A stretch of DNA of 64,000 nucleotides from Argentina anserina (Eukaryota; Streptophyta; Magnoliopsida; Rosales; Rosaceae). Each line of letters starts with the position of its first letter. Position 1 is the first letter of the stretch. Shown piece after piece: positions 45,819 to 55,701 of the stretch. The notes under the pieces were generated by a model. The model made no database searches and was not told the origin of the DNA. It saw only the letters and a list, made by a program, of their open reading frames with translations. Position numbers and translations under genes: made by a program. The stretch lies in contig NC_065872.1 in NCBI RefSeq assembly GCF_933775445.1, positions 22,258,001 to 22,322,000 of the forward strand, given 5' to 3'.

Positions 45819-46840
45819 TTGTTTTGTCTCCCTCAAACTCCAAGACCCAGCTTGAAATTCGCTACACTTCGGTGCTCCGCGACGCCCAACAACAACGGCA
45901 ACAGTAAAGTAGCGCTCAGGATTTGCAAGAATTGCAAAACCCAGTACGATCCATCTCTCAATCACCTCAGGGCTTGTCGATTTCACACCGCTCATTTTGG
46001 CGGTACCCCTTCCCACCTTCCTTTGTTTTCTTATCATTCTGTATAAACTATAAACTAGATTGTTGTATCACTTGTATGTATTGTATTGAATCTAACCACT
46101 GATAACTCTAGCTGTCTTGCTCTGAAACCCAGAAACATTATAGCCTGCCCTCTCCTTATTCGGGATTGTATTTGAAAAACTATACTTGGCTTCGAATGGG
46201 AATTTCTTGGCAGTACCTTCTTTGATGCGTGTTTATGTTAATTTGAACATATCTACTGTAAAAGAGCTGTTGATGAATGCATGTCTTTTATTGAATATTC
46301 TAGACTCTAGAGCATTACCTTTTCATGTTTGGAGTAAACTAGGTTGGGGTTGTGAACTGAAACTTCTATAATATCCATGAGCATTCAGCAGTTTATGTTG
46401 TTCTGAATCCATGAGTTCAGAACAAGGAGCATCACAACATCTTTTGTTGTTATGTTTATTGGGTTTCTGAATTTAAAGTACTCTTGGCACTCTCTTTCGT
46501 ATGTGTTTCTCTTGAAACATCCTCTTTATTTGCATCTGAAATGTAATGTGAAAACAAGTATATACCTGCAAAATTAGAACGCAGGCAAAAGGAGATTCAC
46601 ATTCATAAAAATGTTTATGTTATTTTTCCTCATAGATATCGATTTTCCTGTCTGACATCTTGTCTTGAATACTCGCTTAGGAGAAACAAAGAGGAAGTTT
46701 GAGATTGTGTACACTGGGGCACCATGAGTACTCCCAACTCAGGCAAAGTTGTTCAATACTGGCATTGCTGTGGGTCTGAAGATCCCTTTGATCCTGGATG
46801 TACTGCTGCTCCTCACTCCTCCTATGATGACCGAGACTGA
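45819..46840 (+). pseudogene. CHORD-like Cys/His protein gene, two exons, frameshifted
   Basis: Exon 1 (to 46002) encodes a plastid-transit-like leader, then RICKNCKTQYDPSLNHLRAC and RFHTAHFGG. The GT donor at 46003 and AG acceptor at 46679-46680 join in frame to exon 2, GETKRKFEIVYTG. There the frame breaks. It resumes one base off as STPNSGKVVQYWHCCGSEDP, then FDPGCTAAPHSSYDDRD and TGA 46838-46840. The ordered C..C..C..H ... WHCC ... GC..H pattern resembles a CHORD zinc-binding domain. The shift lies in a run of four G where five would keep the frame. No in-frame ATG precedes exon 1; the frame opens at a TTG. Either a recent pseudogene or two single-base sequence errors would explain both defects. 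Confidence 0.7.
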
Positions 46841-46972
46841 TCCTCTCTTTCTATGTGCATTTGATTCTTACTTTCATGTTGTAAAGATTACCCGGCTACA
46901 CATCTTACATTGCCACTTTGCTTTCAGAAACCTTTTTTTTTTTGGGAGAAATGAAGAACCCCTTATAGTTAT

Positions 46973-47166
46973 TTTTTAAGGTAAAAATCAGTGCATTAGA
47001 TAATTGCCTACAAGAGGCAAGAATTAACTTCACCATAAGTAAGACAGTCTCACCTAGGCGTCACCAGGTGTCGCTGTTCATTACAAACGAAAAAGTGCAC
47101 ACACTGAGCGAAACACTATTATAGTATCTAACCAACAAAACTATAGCTCAACAGAACTATACCCTA
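46973..47166 (-). mobile_element. Short retroposon with 16-bp target duplication
   Basis: A 194-bp segment is flanked by a perfect 16-bp duplication AACCCCTTATAGTTAT (46957-46972 and 47167-47182). On the minus strand it ends in TTTTTACCTTAAAA, next to the AT-rich duplication, as expected for target-primed insertion. It may be a SINE or a 5'-truncated LINE. No clear RNA polymerase III B box was seen. It lies 130 bp downstream of the CHORD-like stop codon. Confidence 0.75.
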
Positions 47167-47384
47167 AACCCCTTATAGTTATGACCTCCTGGTAATCGAA
47201 TAATAATTTTGTGCTGAAATGGTGACATACTACCCTTCGTTTAAAAAAAATTTTAAAATGGTTTGACATATTTATAATTGAATAAATGTTTAACAATTTG
47301 TTATTATTTTAGTTCTGGTAGTCCCCGACTGAGGAGATCTCATTCTGCAAAGATCTCGAATCTTTTTATTTTCTATTCCTGACC

Positions 47385-47821
47385 CAATTTTTTAAAAAGC
47401 GAAGGCGTATCCTAAGGCATTTTCTTGAGAGCCTCTTAGAACTTAAGGCACATAAGGCGTAAGGTCTATGTTATAAAAAAATTAGTAGTTAAATGTGTAA
47501 ATATATAATTATACACATACAAAAAGAACCAAATATACATAAGAACTTACCAATTTATTGTATTTAGATATAATGAATTCATAATCCAAACCTTTTAGAT
47601 AGTTTTCATCAAATTAAACACATTATATAAATAAATATAAATAAATGCTTAAAAAGATTATTTTCTAAGGCGTAGTAGAATGCATAAAAGATGTATAAAA
47701 CGTAAGATAAGGTGTAAAAGGCGAGCCTCGGTGTCTAGATCGAAAAACAGAGACGTTATGTAAGTAGCTTTAAGCTTTTTAAGCCTCAAACGAGCCTTGA
47801 GACGAGTTTTTGAAAACATTG
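47385..47821. mobile_element. hAT-type MITE, 437 bp
   Basis: The ends CAATTTTTTAAAAAGCG and the complement of the right end CAATGTTTTCAAAAACTCG are similar inverted repeats. The 8-bp flanks TCCTGACC (47377-47384) and TCATGACC (47822-47829) match at 7 of 8. The interior has many AAGGCG/CGCCTT motifs. The termini resemble those of the 11365-11525 MITE. Confidence 0.75.
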
Positions 47822-48031
47822 TCATGACCACAATTTTTCCGAAATTATTAGTATAATCACATACCACATATCATATGGTAATATGTTAAGTATGCTAACC
47901 TATAGAAAAAAGACGAGGAAGTCACATGTATCATGTCCTAGTGTCCTACGAATCAAAAATATATTATATACAACTATGCTTGCAAGTTATTTAAAAATAA
48001 AGATGCTTCACGTACTCTCTTGAGAGCAAGG

Positions 48032-48198
48032 AGTCAAACACAACCAAGAACAAAGAGATTGGAAATTTATGTTATATTTCAAGTTCTCTGTAATTGGAGT
48101 ATATATACAAGACACACGAAGTCCTACTAGGAAACTAATTATAACAATATTATCACAATATTCACACCCCTAATAATACTGAATGATTCACGCCAACA
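48032..48198 (-). repeat. 3' LTR of the copia element
   Basis: Minus strand TGTTGGCGTGAATCATTC. It has about 27 bp (TTCTCTGTAATTGGAGTATA on the plus strand) that the other LTR lacks. The outer boundary is within a base or two. Confidence 0.8.
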
Positions 48199-48205
48199 CT
48201 CCCTC

Positions 48206-48508
48206 TCAAGTTAGCGCATATAGATCACAGATGCTCAACTTGTCAAGTGAGTCACAAAACGCCTTATTAGAAACTGCCTTTGTAAGGACATCTACAAGCT
48301 GCTCCTCGGTCGGTACAAATGGAAACATAATAAGTCGCCGATCTAGCTTCTCCTTAATGAAATGCCTATCAACTTCAACATGTTTTGTTCTGTCATGTTG
48401 AATAGGATTATGAGCAATTTCTACAACATCTTTATTATCACAATACAAAGGCATCGGCTTCTGCTGGTTGAACCCCAAATCTCTCAACAAATTTCTCAAC
48501 CACAACAT
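48206..48508 (-). pseudogene. Copia RNase H C-terminal part
   Basis: The frame reads WLRNLLRDLGF, MPLYCDNKDVVEIAHNP, HDRTKHVEVDRHFIKEKL, then TEEQLVDVLTKAV, the standard end of a copia polyprotein. The Asp in CDNK and the His/Asp of the HVEVDRHF block are present. The upstream half of the domain lies in other frames. Confidence 0.85.
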
Positions 48509-48509
48509 C

Positions 48510-49434
48510 TCTCAAACTCCAAAGGCCATTCCACGATACTCTACTTTATCACTGGACCAGGCTACTACCTTTTTCTTCTTACTTTTCTAAGTAATTACAA
48601 CCCACAAACGTAAATAGCATGAAGTGGACCTTCGATCAGTAATACAACCTACCCAATCATTATCTTTATACCCACAAACATCTAAGTGCTTGTATTTAGA
48701 AAACATCACCCTTTTACTGGAGAAGACTTCAAGTACCTCAAGATACGAACCACAGTTTCCATATGTGCTTCACTCAGATTATGCATGAACTAACTCACAA
48801 CACTAACAACATAAGCCAAATCTGGTCTAGTAAGTGACAAATAAATCAATTTCCCAACTAATCATTGATATCGCGCCTTATTGGTGGGTACTTGATCTAG
48901 ATATTCTGCTAAATGATGATTTTGGTCAATAAGAGTATCAACTGGCTTACAGTCAAGCATACCAGACTCTGCCAATAAATCGAGAACATACTTTCTCTGA
49001 CTTAACACAATGCAATTCTTCCTCGAACAACTTCAATCCCTAAAAAATACTTTTAAGCTCCCCAAATCTTTCATCTCAAATTCAGAGGACTATTGATTCT
49101 ACAACCTCTTAATCTCCTCATATCATCACCTGTTACAACCATATCATCAACATAAATAATTAAAGCATTCACTTTACCACCTCGATGTTTCAGAAACAAT
49201 GTGTGATCATAATTGCTCTATCGGTATCCAATTTGCTTCATGAACTTAGTAAATCTGCCAAACCAAGCTCTAGGAGACGGCATCAACCCATAGAGAGACT
49301 TCTTCAATTTACACACCACCTGCTCCCCGGTGAAAGTACCATATCCACGAGCTAAATCCATATAAACTTCTTCATGCATATCACCATTCAAGAACGCATT
49401 CTTAACATCAAACTGTTATAAAGGCCAATCAAGA
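48510..49434 (-). pseudogene. Copia reverse transcriptase core, heavily mutated
   Basis: Fragments in different frames resemble the palm and connection of copia reverse transcriptase. One example near 49150 on the minus strand is coding for a segment like LIIYVDDMVVT. Frequent stops and shifts prevent a continuous frame. Confidence 0.55.
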
Positions 49435-50187
49435 TTAGCAGCTAATAAAAAAAAGTACTCGAATTGTATTAATTTTGGCCACTGGTGCAAATGTCTCATC
49501 ATAATCCACTTCATACTTCTGAGTGTAGCCTTTAGCCACTAACCTTGCTTTGTACTTGTTCACCGATCCATCTGAATGATGTTTTACTGTATAAACCCAT
49601 CGGCAACCAACTGTCTTCTTTCCTGGTGGTAATGGCACTAACTCCCAGGTACGATTCTTCTCAAGAGCATCCATCTCAACTGTCATTGCTTGCATCCACC
49701 TCGCATCCCACATGACATCATGCACTTTACTAGGAAGAGACATAGAAGATAATTAATTCACAAAGGCAAGATATGGTTTAGACAGGCGATGGGTCGACAC
49801 ATAATTAGCAACATGATACCTAACTTTTGCATTAAGAGTAGGTTCATACTGTTTCAGTGGCTGACCACGACTAGAACGACTAGGCATTTGTTTGACTGGA
49901 ACACTAGTGGACATAGGACAAGAACGAACACATACCTCGGGTGATGATTGAGCAGGCGAGACTTGTGATGTAGAGGGGAAGTCAGAGGAGCTGTTCACGT
50001 TTGCACGGACCAATTCAGGACTGTTATTTGGAGAGGAAACTACTATAACTCGATCATGAATTAAATCCAAATTGGACTGAACCGGATCTGTAAGTGGGTC
50101 GGACCTTTCACCAAATACACTATCCGGGTCAAACCTTAAGGATTCACTAAACGGGTCCGAGTTTTCTCCGTTTTCTTCTCCGGTCAA
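49435..50187 (-). pseudogene. Copia integrase-RT linker and reverse transcriptase N-terminus
   Basis: 49743-49435 encodes WMQAMTVEMDALEKNRTWEL, VGCRWVYTVKHHSDGSVNKYKARLVAKGYTQ and DETFAPVAKINTIRVL, the typical RVT_2 start. Upstream in the same frame, across a TAA at about 49752, 50187-49753 is the Ser/Pro-rich linker ending SRGQPLKQYEPTLNAKV. The sequence upstream of this linker has been interrupted by the younger LTR element. Confidence 0.85.
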
Positions 50188-50376
50188 CGTTGATGTCGGT
50201 GCTAAAGCACCGCCTCAGACCGTCATCTGCCCTGATCTCATCATCTCTCCTCCTCCGATCGACCTCCCAGATTGACCCAAAACACCTCCGACCGTTGTCT
50301 GTTCCGATCGCACAATATCTCTCTCTCCGATCGATTTCCCAGACGAACCCAAACCGCCGCCGACTGAGGTCTGTTC

Positions 50377-50551
50377 TGTTAGGGTTTTACCCCTAAGCTA
50401 GAGAGACTACAGCTAAAGAAATAGAAAGGAAATAAAATAAACTTCAATATTTTCTTCGATAACTTGAAATGAGGATACAAAAGATTATATATAGACCCTA
50501 TTGACCGGTCATGTGCCTAGTACGTGGCTAAATAACACTAGAATCATAACA
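50377..50551 (-). repeat. 3' LTR of the young element
   Basis: 175 bp. On the minus strand TCTATATATAATC gives a TATA box (about 50484-50496). It differs from the other LTR only at the AAAAG/AACAG position near 50481. Confidence 0.95.
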
Positions 50552-50565
50552 ATTCATCCCCCTTT
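50552..50565 (-). other. Polypurine tract of the young element
   Basis: On the minus strand AAAGGGGGATGAAT abuts the start of the 3' LTR, the normal position for second-strand priming. Confidence 0.8.
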
Positions 50566-50579
50566 GGCAAAACTTGACC

Positions 50580-52742
50580 TCAAGTTTTAATTTCAGAATC
50601 AAAGTGGCACACAGAAGCTTGTCTTGCAGCTACAAGAGTTCTATACCAAGCAGTAAACACAAAGAAGAGGTAAGTCTTGAAAGCATCAATATTGAAGTCC
50701 AAATAATACTGACAATAGTCTTGACCCCTTCCACAACCAGTCAACCTGCAAATGCGAAACACCATCCCATAAACTTTGAGTTCAAACCACTTGCAAGCCA
50801 GCTTATTATCTCCAGAAGTGATCATCAATACATCTTCAGAAATGCAGACACATATAGCAGTTTTGAAAGTAGTTGTTACTGAGCTTTCCCGATAAACAAA
50901 TACATGCAAGCTTACATTAGGTGCAAGAGATGAAACTTCCATTGCAGACTCATGTTGCTCCATCTCAGTGTAATGTTCATTCGGGAGATAACAAGATAGT
51001 AAGGTACTCCATGGTGTCTCATATAAGCATGAGATGAGAAAGATGTTATCCCACAATTGCCAGCCACTTTTTGTATCCTCAGCCTTGACACAAGCTGCCA
51101 GCACATTGACATCCCAAAAGATTGCACTAACTTCAGTGATACTAGCAAAATTCTTCTCATATACACTCTTTCTGCCTTCAAAATATGCAATAGCTTCAGC
51201 AACATTGTTATGAAAATTTGTAGCATCTGTGCATATCGTCAGGCCAATGTTTTTGCTAGCTCTATCAATTTGCTCAATATATGTGATCACATGCCACAGT
51301 ACGACAACCTGTAAGCAACAAAAAATCAGGTTATGTAGGTCGTGATGCTCTTCCCTTCCATCAAATGAAAGTTTGTGGCCCTTTAGAGTCCACCCATGAT
51401 CATTGTTGCCCCTGTAAACCTCAAATACACACTGAGCCAAAACTGAAGCAATGATAGTCTTCACATATCGAACTGATATTAACAGAGCACCCAGAAGCGT
51501 CAGAAAGGTACAAAATGAGGCACCAAGAGCATAATGTACGTTGACTGGCGAGGAAGTTGTCGTTTCATCAAAATCAATAACACTTGTCTCGTCATGTAGC
51601 AGGGTAATTTGAGTGGTAGCTCTCTGAGCAATGTCTGCAGCAATATGTAGTGCCCATTTGTTCACAAACATAGTACCCTCAAGACCAAACAAAATGTATG
51701 TGAACCAAGCTATTATGGAATAATTGGAGATTTCATATGCCAAGTAACTGAAGCTTCTGTGCCAGACTTTAACCACCCACAAGGAGTACATGATCATGGG
51801 AAAAGGTAGATCACATGTCGTTCTATCAATAGACAAATAAGATGAAGCCATCATGTCCAGATTCAACGGAGAAAGATCAATATCATCCTCTGTAGACACA
51901 TACTGGCTTGTTTCCATGTTGCTCACAGTATCTTCAACTAACTCTGAGGAGTAGTAAGAAACATAAATCTGAAGAAGTCCCTTAACCAAAAGATGCTTCT
52001 CTGTATCCTCCAAAGTGGGTTGTATTAGCAAGGGCAGAATGTTGAACAAGAGCTCAACACCAAAGTCACAAGCTTTACAGGAGTTTTTACAATGCACTTG
52101 TAGGATAATTAAGAGGTCAAAAGCCAAATTATGGTGCAACCCGACTATTTTTATCACAACAAGAGTGTGCATTTGAACATCTGAACATGGATTAGCAATG
52201 TACCACATTGAAGACAGATGACCACTACCATCATGAACAAAAATAATGCTCATATACTTCTCAATTGACAGCCTGGTATACTTGTTATCGTGGAGGTTCA
52301 TATAAGATAACGGGCTCGGGCAATGTGTTCTACTGATTCTACTTGTTCCTTGGAAGATGGGTCCTTGATCATGAGCAGGGAGCCATGTGCTTGAGAAGTC
52401 CATAACATCCTCTACTCCAATGACAACCTTCCGTTCAATTTTTGGCACCCTTATTTCATCAATAGCCTTTTCATTAGTAATATCAGGGCCAATACCTAAG
52501 TAGCCCTCTTCCTTCTCAAAAACCAATTTGGTGAGCAGAGTTGATTTAGCAGTTTTCACGAAAACCAAATAAGTGATTCTAACACCATCAATCAATAATA
52601 TGCTCGAAACTTTTAAAGAGAATGGCTTAAATCCCTTGCGTACCACTTCAACATCATTCACAAGAAGCTTCACATGTACAGGATGAGACAAGATAACCAC
52701 ATTCTCATAACCATTTGCCTCCCAATTATACTCCAAACTAGA
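50580..52742 (-). CDS. Unknown ORF2 of the young LTR element, 720 codons open
   Basis: The frame continues directly from ORF1 after one TGA (52743-52745) and runs to TGA at 50580-50582. No ATG follows the TGA for many codons; its first residues are SSLEYNWEANGYENV. Expression would thus need read-through or an internal start. I do not recognise the protein. Visible features are a first part reading PVHVKLLVNDVEVV and FEKEEGYLGIGPDI, and a middle part with several hydrophobic stretches (FTYILFGLEGTMF, CTFLTLLGALLISVRYV, LIFCCLQVVVLW) that could be membrane segments. The C-terminus is Cys/Trp/Tyr-rich. No YxDD, DDE, DTG or CCHC motif is present. An envelope-like or captured host protein is possible but unproven. 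Confidence 0.6.
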   Translation of the reverse strand, partial: SSLEYNWEANGYENVVILSHPVHVKLLVNDVEVVRKGFKPFSLKVSSILLIDGVRITYLVFVKTAKSTLLTKLVFEKEEGYLGIGPDITNEKAIDEIRVPKIERKVVIGVEDVMDFSSTWLPAHDQGPIFQGTSRISRTHCPSPLSYMNLHDNKYTRLSIEKYMSIIFVHDGSGHLSSMWYIANPCSDVQMHTLVVIKIVGLHHNLAFDLLIILQVHCKNSCKACDFGVELLFNILPLLIQPTLEDTEKHLLVKGLLQIYVSYYSSELVEDTVSNMETSQYVSTEDDIDLSPLNLDMMASSYLSIDRTTCDLPFPMIMYSLWVVKVWHRSFSYLAYEISNYSIIAWFTYILFGLEGTMFVNKWALHIAADIAQRATTQITLLHDETSVIDFDETTTSSPVNVHYALGASFCTFLTLLGALLISVRYVKTIIASVLAQCVFEVYRGNNDHGWTLKGHKLSFDGREEHHDLHNLIFCCLQVVVLWHVITYIEQIDRASKNIGLTICTDATNFHNNVAEAIAYFEGRKSVYEKNFASITEVSAIFWDVNVLAACVKAEDTKSGWQLWDNIFLISCLYETPWSTLLSCYLPNEHYTEMEQHESAMEVSSLAPNVSLHVFVYRESSVTTTFKTAICVCISEDVLMITSGDNKLACKWFELKVYGMVFRICRLTGCGRGQDYCQYYLDFNIDAFKTYLFFVFTAWYRTLVAARQASVCHFDSEIKT

Positions 52743-54404
52743 TCAATATATTATGTTATGACCACGACAGACTATGATCCCATTACTATTCACCAGTAAA
52801 CTTACAGATATTGTTGGAATAGGCATAATGACTTCACTTCCTGGCACCGCACTGTAATGCTGGAGCTCTTCCTTGACAGTAGACTGCAGCCCTTTTGCAT
52901 TCTCTTCACTTGCAGGTTTGACATGAAATTTCAATTTCCATTTCTCCCATACTTTCTTGCTCACCATTTCAGATTTCACAAACTGTCCTTTATCCACAGT
53001 TACATAGCTTGGTTGCTTATCCACTGGCCTAGTGCTACCCATAATATAGATATCATCATGCACACTAACCAGCTTGGTTTCTTCATGTGAATTGCAGTCT
53101 CCAAAATCCAAAAGAGGCTTGCGCTCCAAAGTGTTAGTACTTAAGCCAATAATTTTATCTGTCAAATGATAGAAAGTTTCCATATGGTCATGAATAACAT
53201 CCATTATTTCACAACAAGTAGCAAGTCCTCCTCCTTTGTCACGAATGCTCTTAGCAAAAGATTTGGACAGTCCATTCTTCTTGAACCTTAAAGCTTGAAA
53301 TAGCCCTCTTGATTGTGACTTACCATTAGAAGTCGGAACTAAACCCTTGCCACGACTTGCATCACACAGCCCATTTGACTTGGGCATTCTATCAAACAGG
53401 TAGGGTGCAACAAGTTCCCTCCCTTGTTTACCAGAATTTGGTCCCTGAATATCTTGCTGAACACTAACACCATCCTCATCATCCTTATTATCCATCTTAA
53501 CCTTCTCACTGTAACTCTCTCCCTTCATGTTCCTTAATTTCTCATCTATCCCATTCAAATTAACAACAAGCACAGAATCCACACCATCACAATCAATACT
53601 GAGATTAGGAATATAAGTGCTAGTATCGCTTACTGAACCAAATGACGCAGGGATGTTGTTTAACTGAACTGAAATGCTGTTCTCCAGCAGAAGAGGCCTA
53701 GTTGAGCTCCCGAATCTCATATCAGTCTTGAAATCTTGAGTGATTTGGGTGACAAGGCTTTGGAATTGGGGTTTGCGCATCAGGAGCTTGTTGTGATTCA
53801 GGTACTTGCTAGTCTTGAGAGACGCGATAGTTCCTGGCCCGCGTCTGTGTGACTTCTTCACTCCTCCCGTGGCTGCAGTGGACTCGAGAGCAACTTGTTT
53901 ACAGCGAGCCTTCGATAGATGAGAGTGAATTTGTGGTTCATGTGAAGGGTTTTGTGAAATTACTGGTTGTGGTGGTGGTGATGTCAATTCAGAGGTTTGC
54001 TCCAATCGGGATTGCTCAAGTATCTGCATAGCATTTTGCATCTTCGACTCGAACGACGCCAGGGATTTCTCCAGTGCACGGCTCAAAGCAAGTTGAAACG
54101 CTGCTTCCTTTTCTCTTGCAATTCGTAGCCTCTCTTCTTCCTCCAATAAGAGTCTCATCCTTAAATCACTTGGATCTGGTGGACGCGGCGGTGGTGATGA
54201 GTGTGACAGAGGATTAGGATTTGGCAGTAGTGGCGGAGGATAAGGATTCATCGGAAAAATTGGTTGATACCACTGTTGCAGCTGCGGTGGGTACCTGAGA
54301 TCAATGCCATACGGCAGAGATGGATACCACTGTTGCGGCGGCGCCGGGTACCAAAGATAAACGCCATACGGCGGAGACACCGGTTGCCCAGCCCCCAGAT
54401 TCAT
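52743..54404 (-). CDS. Unknown ORF1 of the young LTR element, 553 aa
   Basis: ATG at 54404 lies immediately after the primer binding site (GAGCC|ATG). The N-terminal ~85 residues are rich in Pro, Tyr and Trp with repeated QQWYP/QQWYQP blocks. Residues about 90-150 form a charged coiled coil (EEEERLRIAREKEAAFQLAL...). The remainder is hydrophilic with no known domain; it has no CCHC knuckle and no DTG/DSG. The stop is TGA 52743-52745, after which the same frame stays open for 720 codons. The position (first ORF after the PBS), the Pro-rich start and the coiled coil suggest a structural, gag-like role by analogy only. I do not recognise the family. Confidence 0.65.
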   Translation of the reverse strand: MNLGAGQPVSPPYGVYLWYPAPPQQWYPSLPYGIDLRYPPQLQQWYQPIFPMNPYPPPLLPNPNPLSHSSPPPRPPDPSDLRMRLLLEEEERLRIAREKEAAFQLALSRALEKSLASFESKMQNAMQILEQSRLEQTSELTSPPPQPVISQNPSHEPQIHSHLSKARCKQVALESTAATGGVKKSHRRGPGTIASLKTSKYLNHNKLLMRKPQFQSLVTQITQDFKTDMRFGSSTRPLLLENSISVQLNNIPASFGSVSDTSTYIPNLSIDCDGVDSVLVVNLNGIDEKLRNMKGESYSEKVKMDNKDDEDGVSVQQDIQGPNSGKQGRELVAPYLFDRMPKSNGLCDASRGKGLVPTSNGKSQSRGLFQALRFKKNGLSKSFAKSIRDKGGGLATCCEIMDVIHDHMETFYHLTDKIIGLSTNTLERKPLLDFGDCNSHEETKLVSVHDDIYIMGSTRPVDKQPSYVTVDKGQFVKSEMVSKKVWEKWKLKFHVKPASEENAKGLQSTVKEELQHYSAVPGSEVIMPIPTISVSLLVNSNGIIVCRGHNIIY

Positions 54405-54418
54405 GGCTCTGGATACCA
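54405..54418 (-). other. Primer binding site of the young element
   Basis: On the minus strand TGGTATCCAGAGCC, i.e. the initiator-Met primer TGGTATCAGAGC with one extra C, two bases inside the 5' LTR. Its last base is directly followed by the ORF1 ATG. Confidence 0.85.
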
Positions 54419-54420
54419 CT

Positions 54421-54595
54421 TGTTAGGGTTTTACCCCTAAGCTAGAGAGACTACAGCTAAAGAAATAGAAAGGAAATAAAATAAACTTCAATATTTTCTT
54501 CGATAACTTGAAATGAGGATACAACAGATTATATATAGACCCTATTGACCGGTCATGTGCCTAGTACGTGGCTAAATAACACTAGAATCATAACA
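54421..54595 (-). repeat. 5' LTR of the young element
   Basis: 175 bp. TATA box TATATATAAT on the minus strand at about 54529-54538. Flanked outside by TGTTC. Confidence 0.95.
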
Positions 54596-54600
54596 TGTTC

Positions 54601-55036
54601 TGAACCCAAAATCGATGTCGATGGGACCATCGTCGGACCAAAATCTCTGACCGATTACGCTCCGACATTTGTGGTGGAGCACTGGACATCGAGTTTCTGC
54701 CATCGTGCTCCCCTCTGATTTCTTTTTCTTTTCTTTTTTTCTTTTTCTTTTTCCAAATTTGTCCCCAAAATTTCTATTCTTGAAAAATCAGAAACCAGTC
54801 TTTCATCTTATGTACTAAACAGGTCTTCATAAAAATACTTCTCCCCCTGACGAGGAACCACACGAGGCAAAAAATAATATACGTCTTTAAGAGCTCTAAC
54901 ATCTAACTTGAAACATTGATTTTAATAAAGATGAACATAGGCTACATAACTAAAGACACGAGTTGGAAAAGTATTTAAGGATGAAATAGATACATATTAA
55001 CACGGCCCTGAAATAGAGTTGACGACAAACGATTAA
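54601..55036 (-). other. Copia linker sequence right of the young element
   Basis: It continues the interrupted copia element. It has stop-riddled linker sequence between integrase and reverse transcriptase. A CT-rich stretch is at 54720-54755. There is no intact frame. Confidence 0.5.
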
Positions 55037-55701
55037 TCAAATGAGACGCACACAGTACGACCTCACCCTAAAGATACTGGGCATGTTAGTACTCAAGAGG
55101 AGTGACCGAGCTATGTCCAAGAGATGACAGTTTTTCCGTTCAGACACCCCATTTTGTTCAGATGTTTGTGGATAAGTAGTTTGGTGAATAATTCCATGAG
55201 ATTGGAAATTTTCACGAAACCTATGTTTAACAAATTCCCCTCCATTATCAGACCGAAATATTTTAATACAAGCATCATATTGGGTACTAACAAGACTATG
55301 GAAAGCAGTAAAGGCAGAGAAGACTGCATCCTTTGATTTAAGCAAAACTACCCAAGTTAATCTTGTGAAATCATGATGAACTATACATAATAATTCATAC
55401 ATGAAAGAGTAGAATGTTTTGAAGGTCCCCACAAACCTGAATGAATTAACTCAAAAGGTTTTGAGCTAGAATGAACACTCAAAGGATAACTCGATCGATG
55501 ACTCTTAGCTAGCGCACAAGTTTCACAATGAAGTTTAGAATCACTTATCCCATAACTCATAGAAGACATGGACTTCTTCATGACACTAAAGGACGGATGA
55601 CCCAAACGTCGATACCATAACCAAACATCATTCAATTGATCAAACTCACTATCAGGACAACTGAATCTTGCGGTGTTCTTATCTGTCCAACATACATGCA
55701 A
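55037..55701 (-). pseudogene. Copia GAG-pre-integrase and integrase
   Basis: 55701-55381 encodes LWYRRLGHPSFSVMKK and LHCETCALAKSHR, the zinc-binding (H-H-C-C) GAG-pre-integrase region. It overlaps a shifted frame (55432-55037) with HDFTRLTWVVLLKSKD, FRSDNGGEF and NGVSERKN, the core around the catalytic Asp and Glu. One frameshift lies near 55390-55430, and the copy ends early at NMPSIF. Confidence 0.85.

Larger units (their letters stand above)
50377..54595 (-). mobile_element. Young LTR element with unknown protein-coding content (4.2 kb)
   Basis: The 175-bp LTRs at 50377-50551 and 54421-54595 differ at one position by eye and are flanked by the perfect 5-bp duplication TGTTC (50372-50376 and 54596-54600). 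On the minus strand the 5' LTR is followed by a near-canonical initiator-Met primer site, two consecutive long frames, and a purine tract (AAAGGGGGATGAAT) before the 3' LTR. The termini are TGTTATGATTC...CCCTAACA. I recognise no gag zinc knuckle, protease, RT, RNase H or integrase motif in the frames. The element is therefore probably mobilised in trans. It sits inside the copia element 48032-56541. Confidence 0.93.

Noticed and set aside
50912..51314. Other frames inside the young LTR element
   Set aside because: They are shorter, overlap the long continuous frame and show no retroelement motif.
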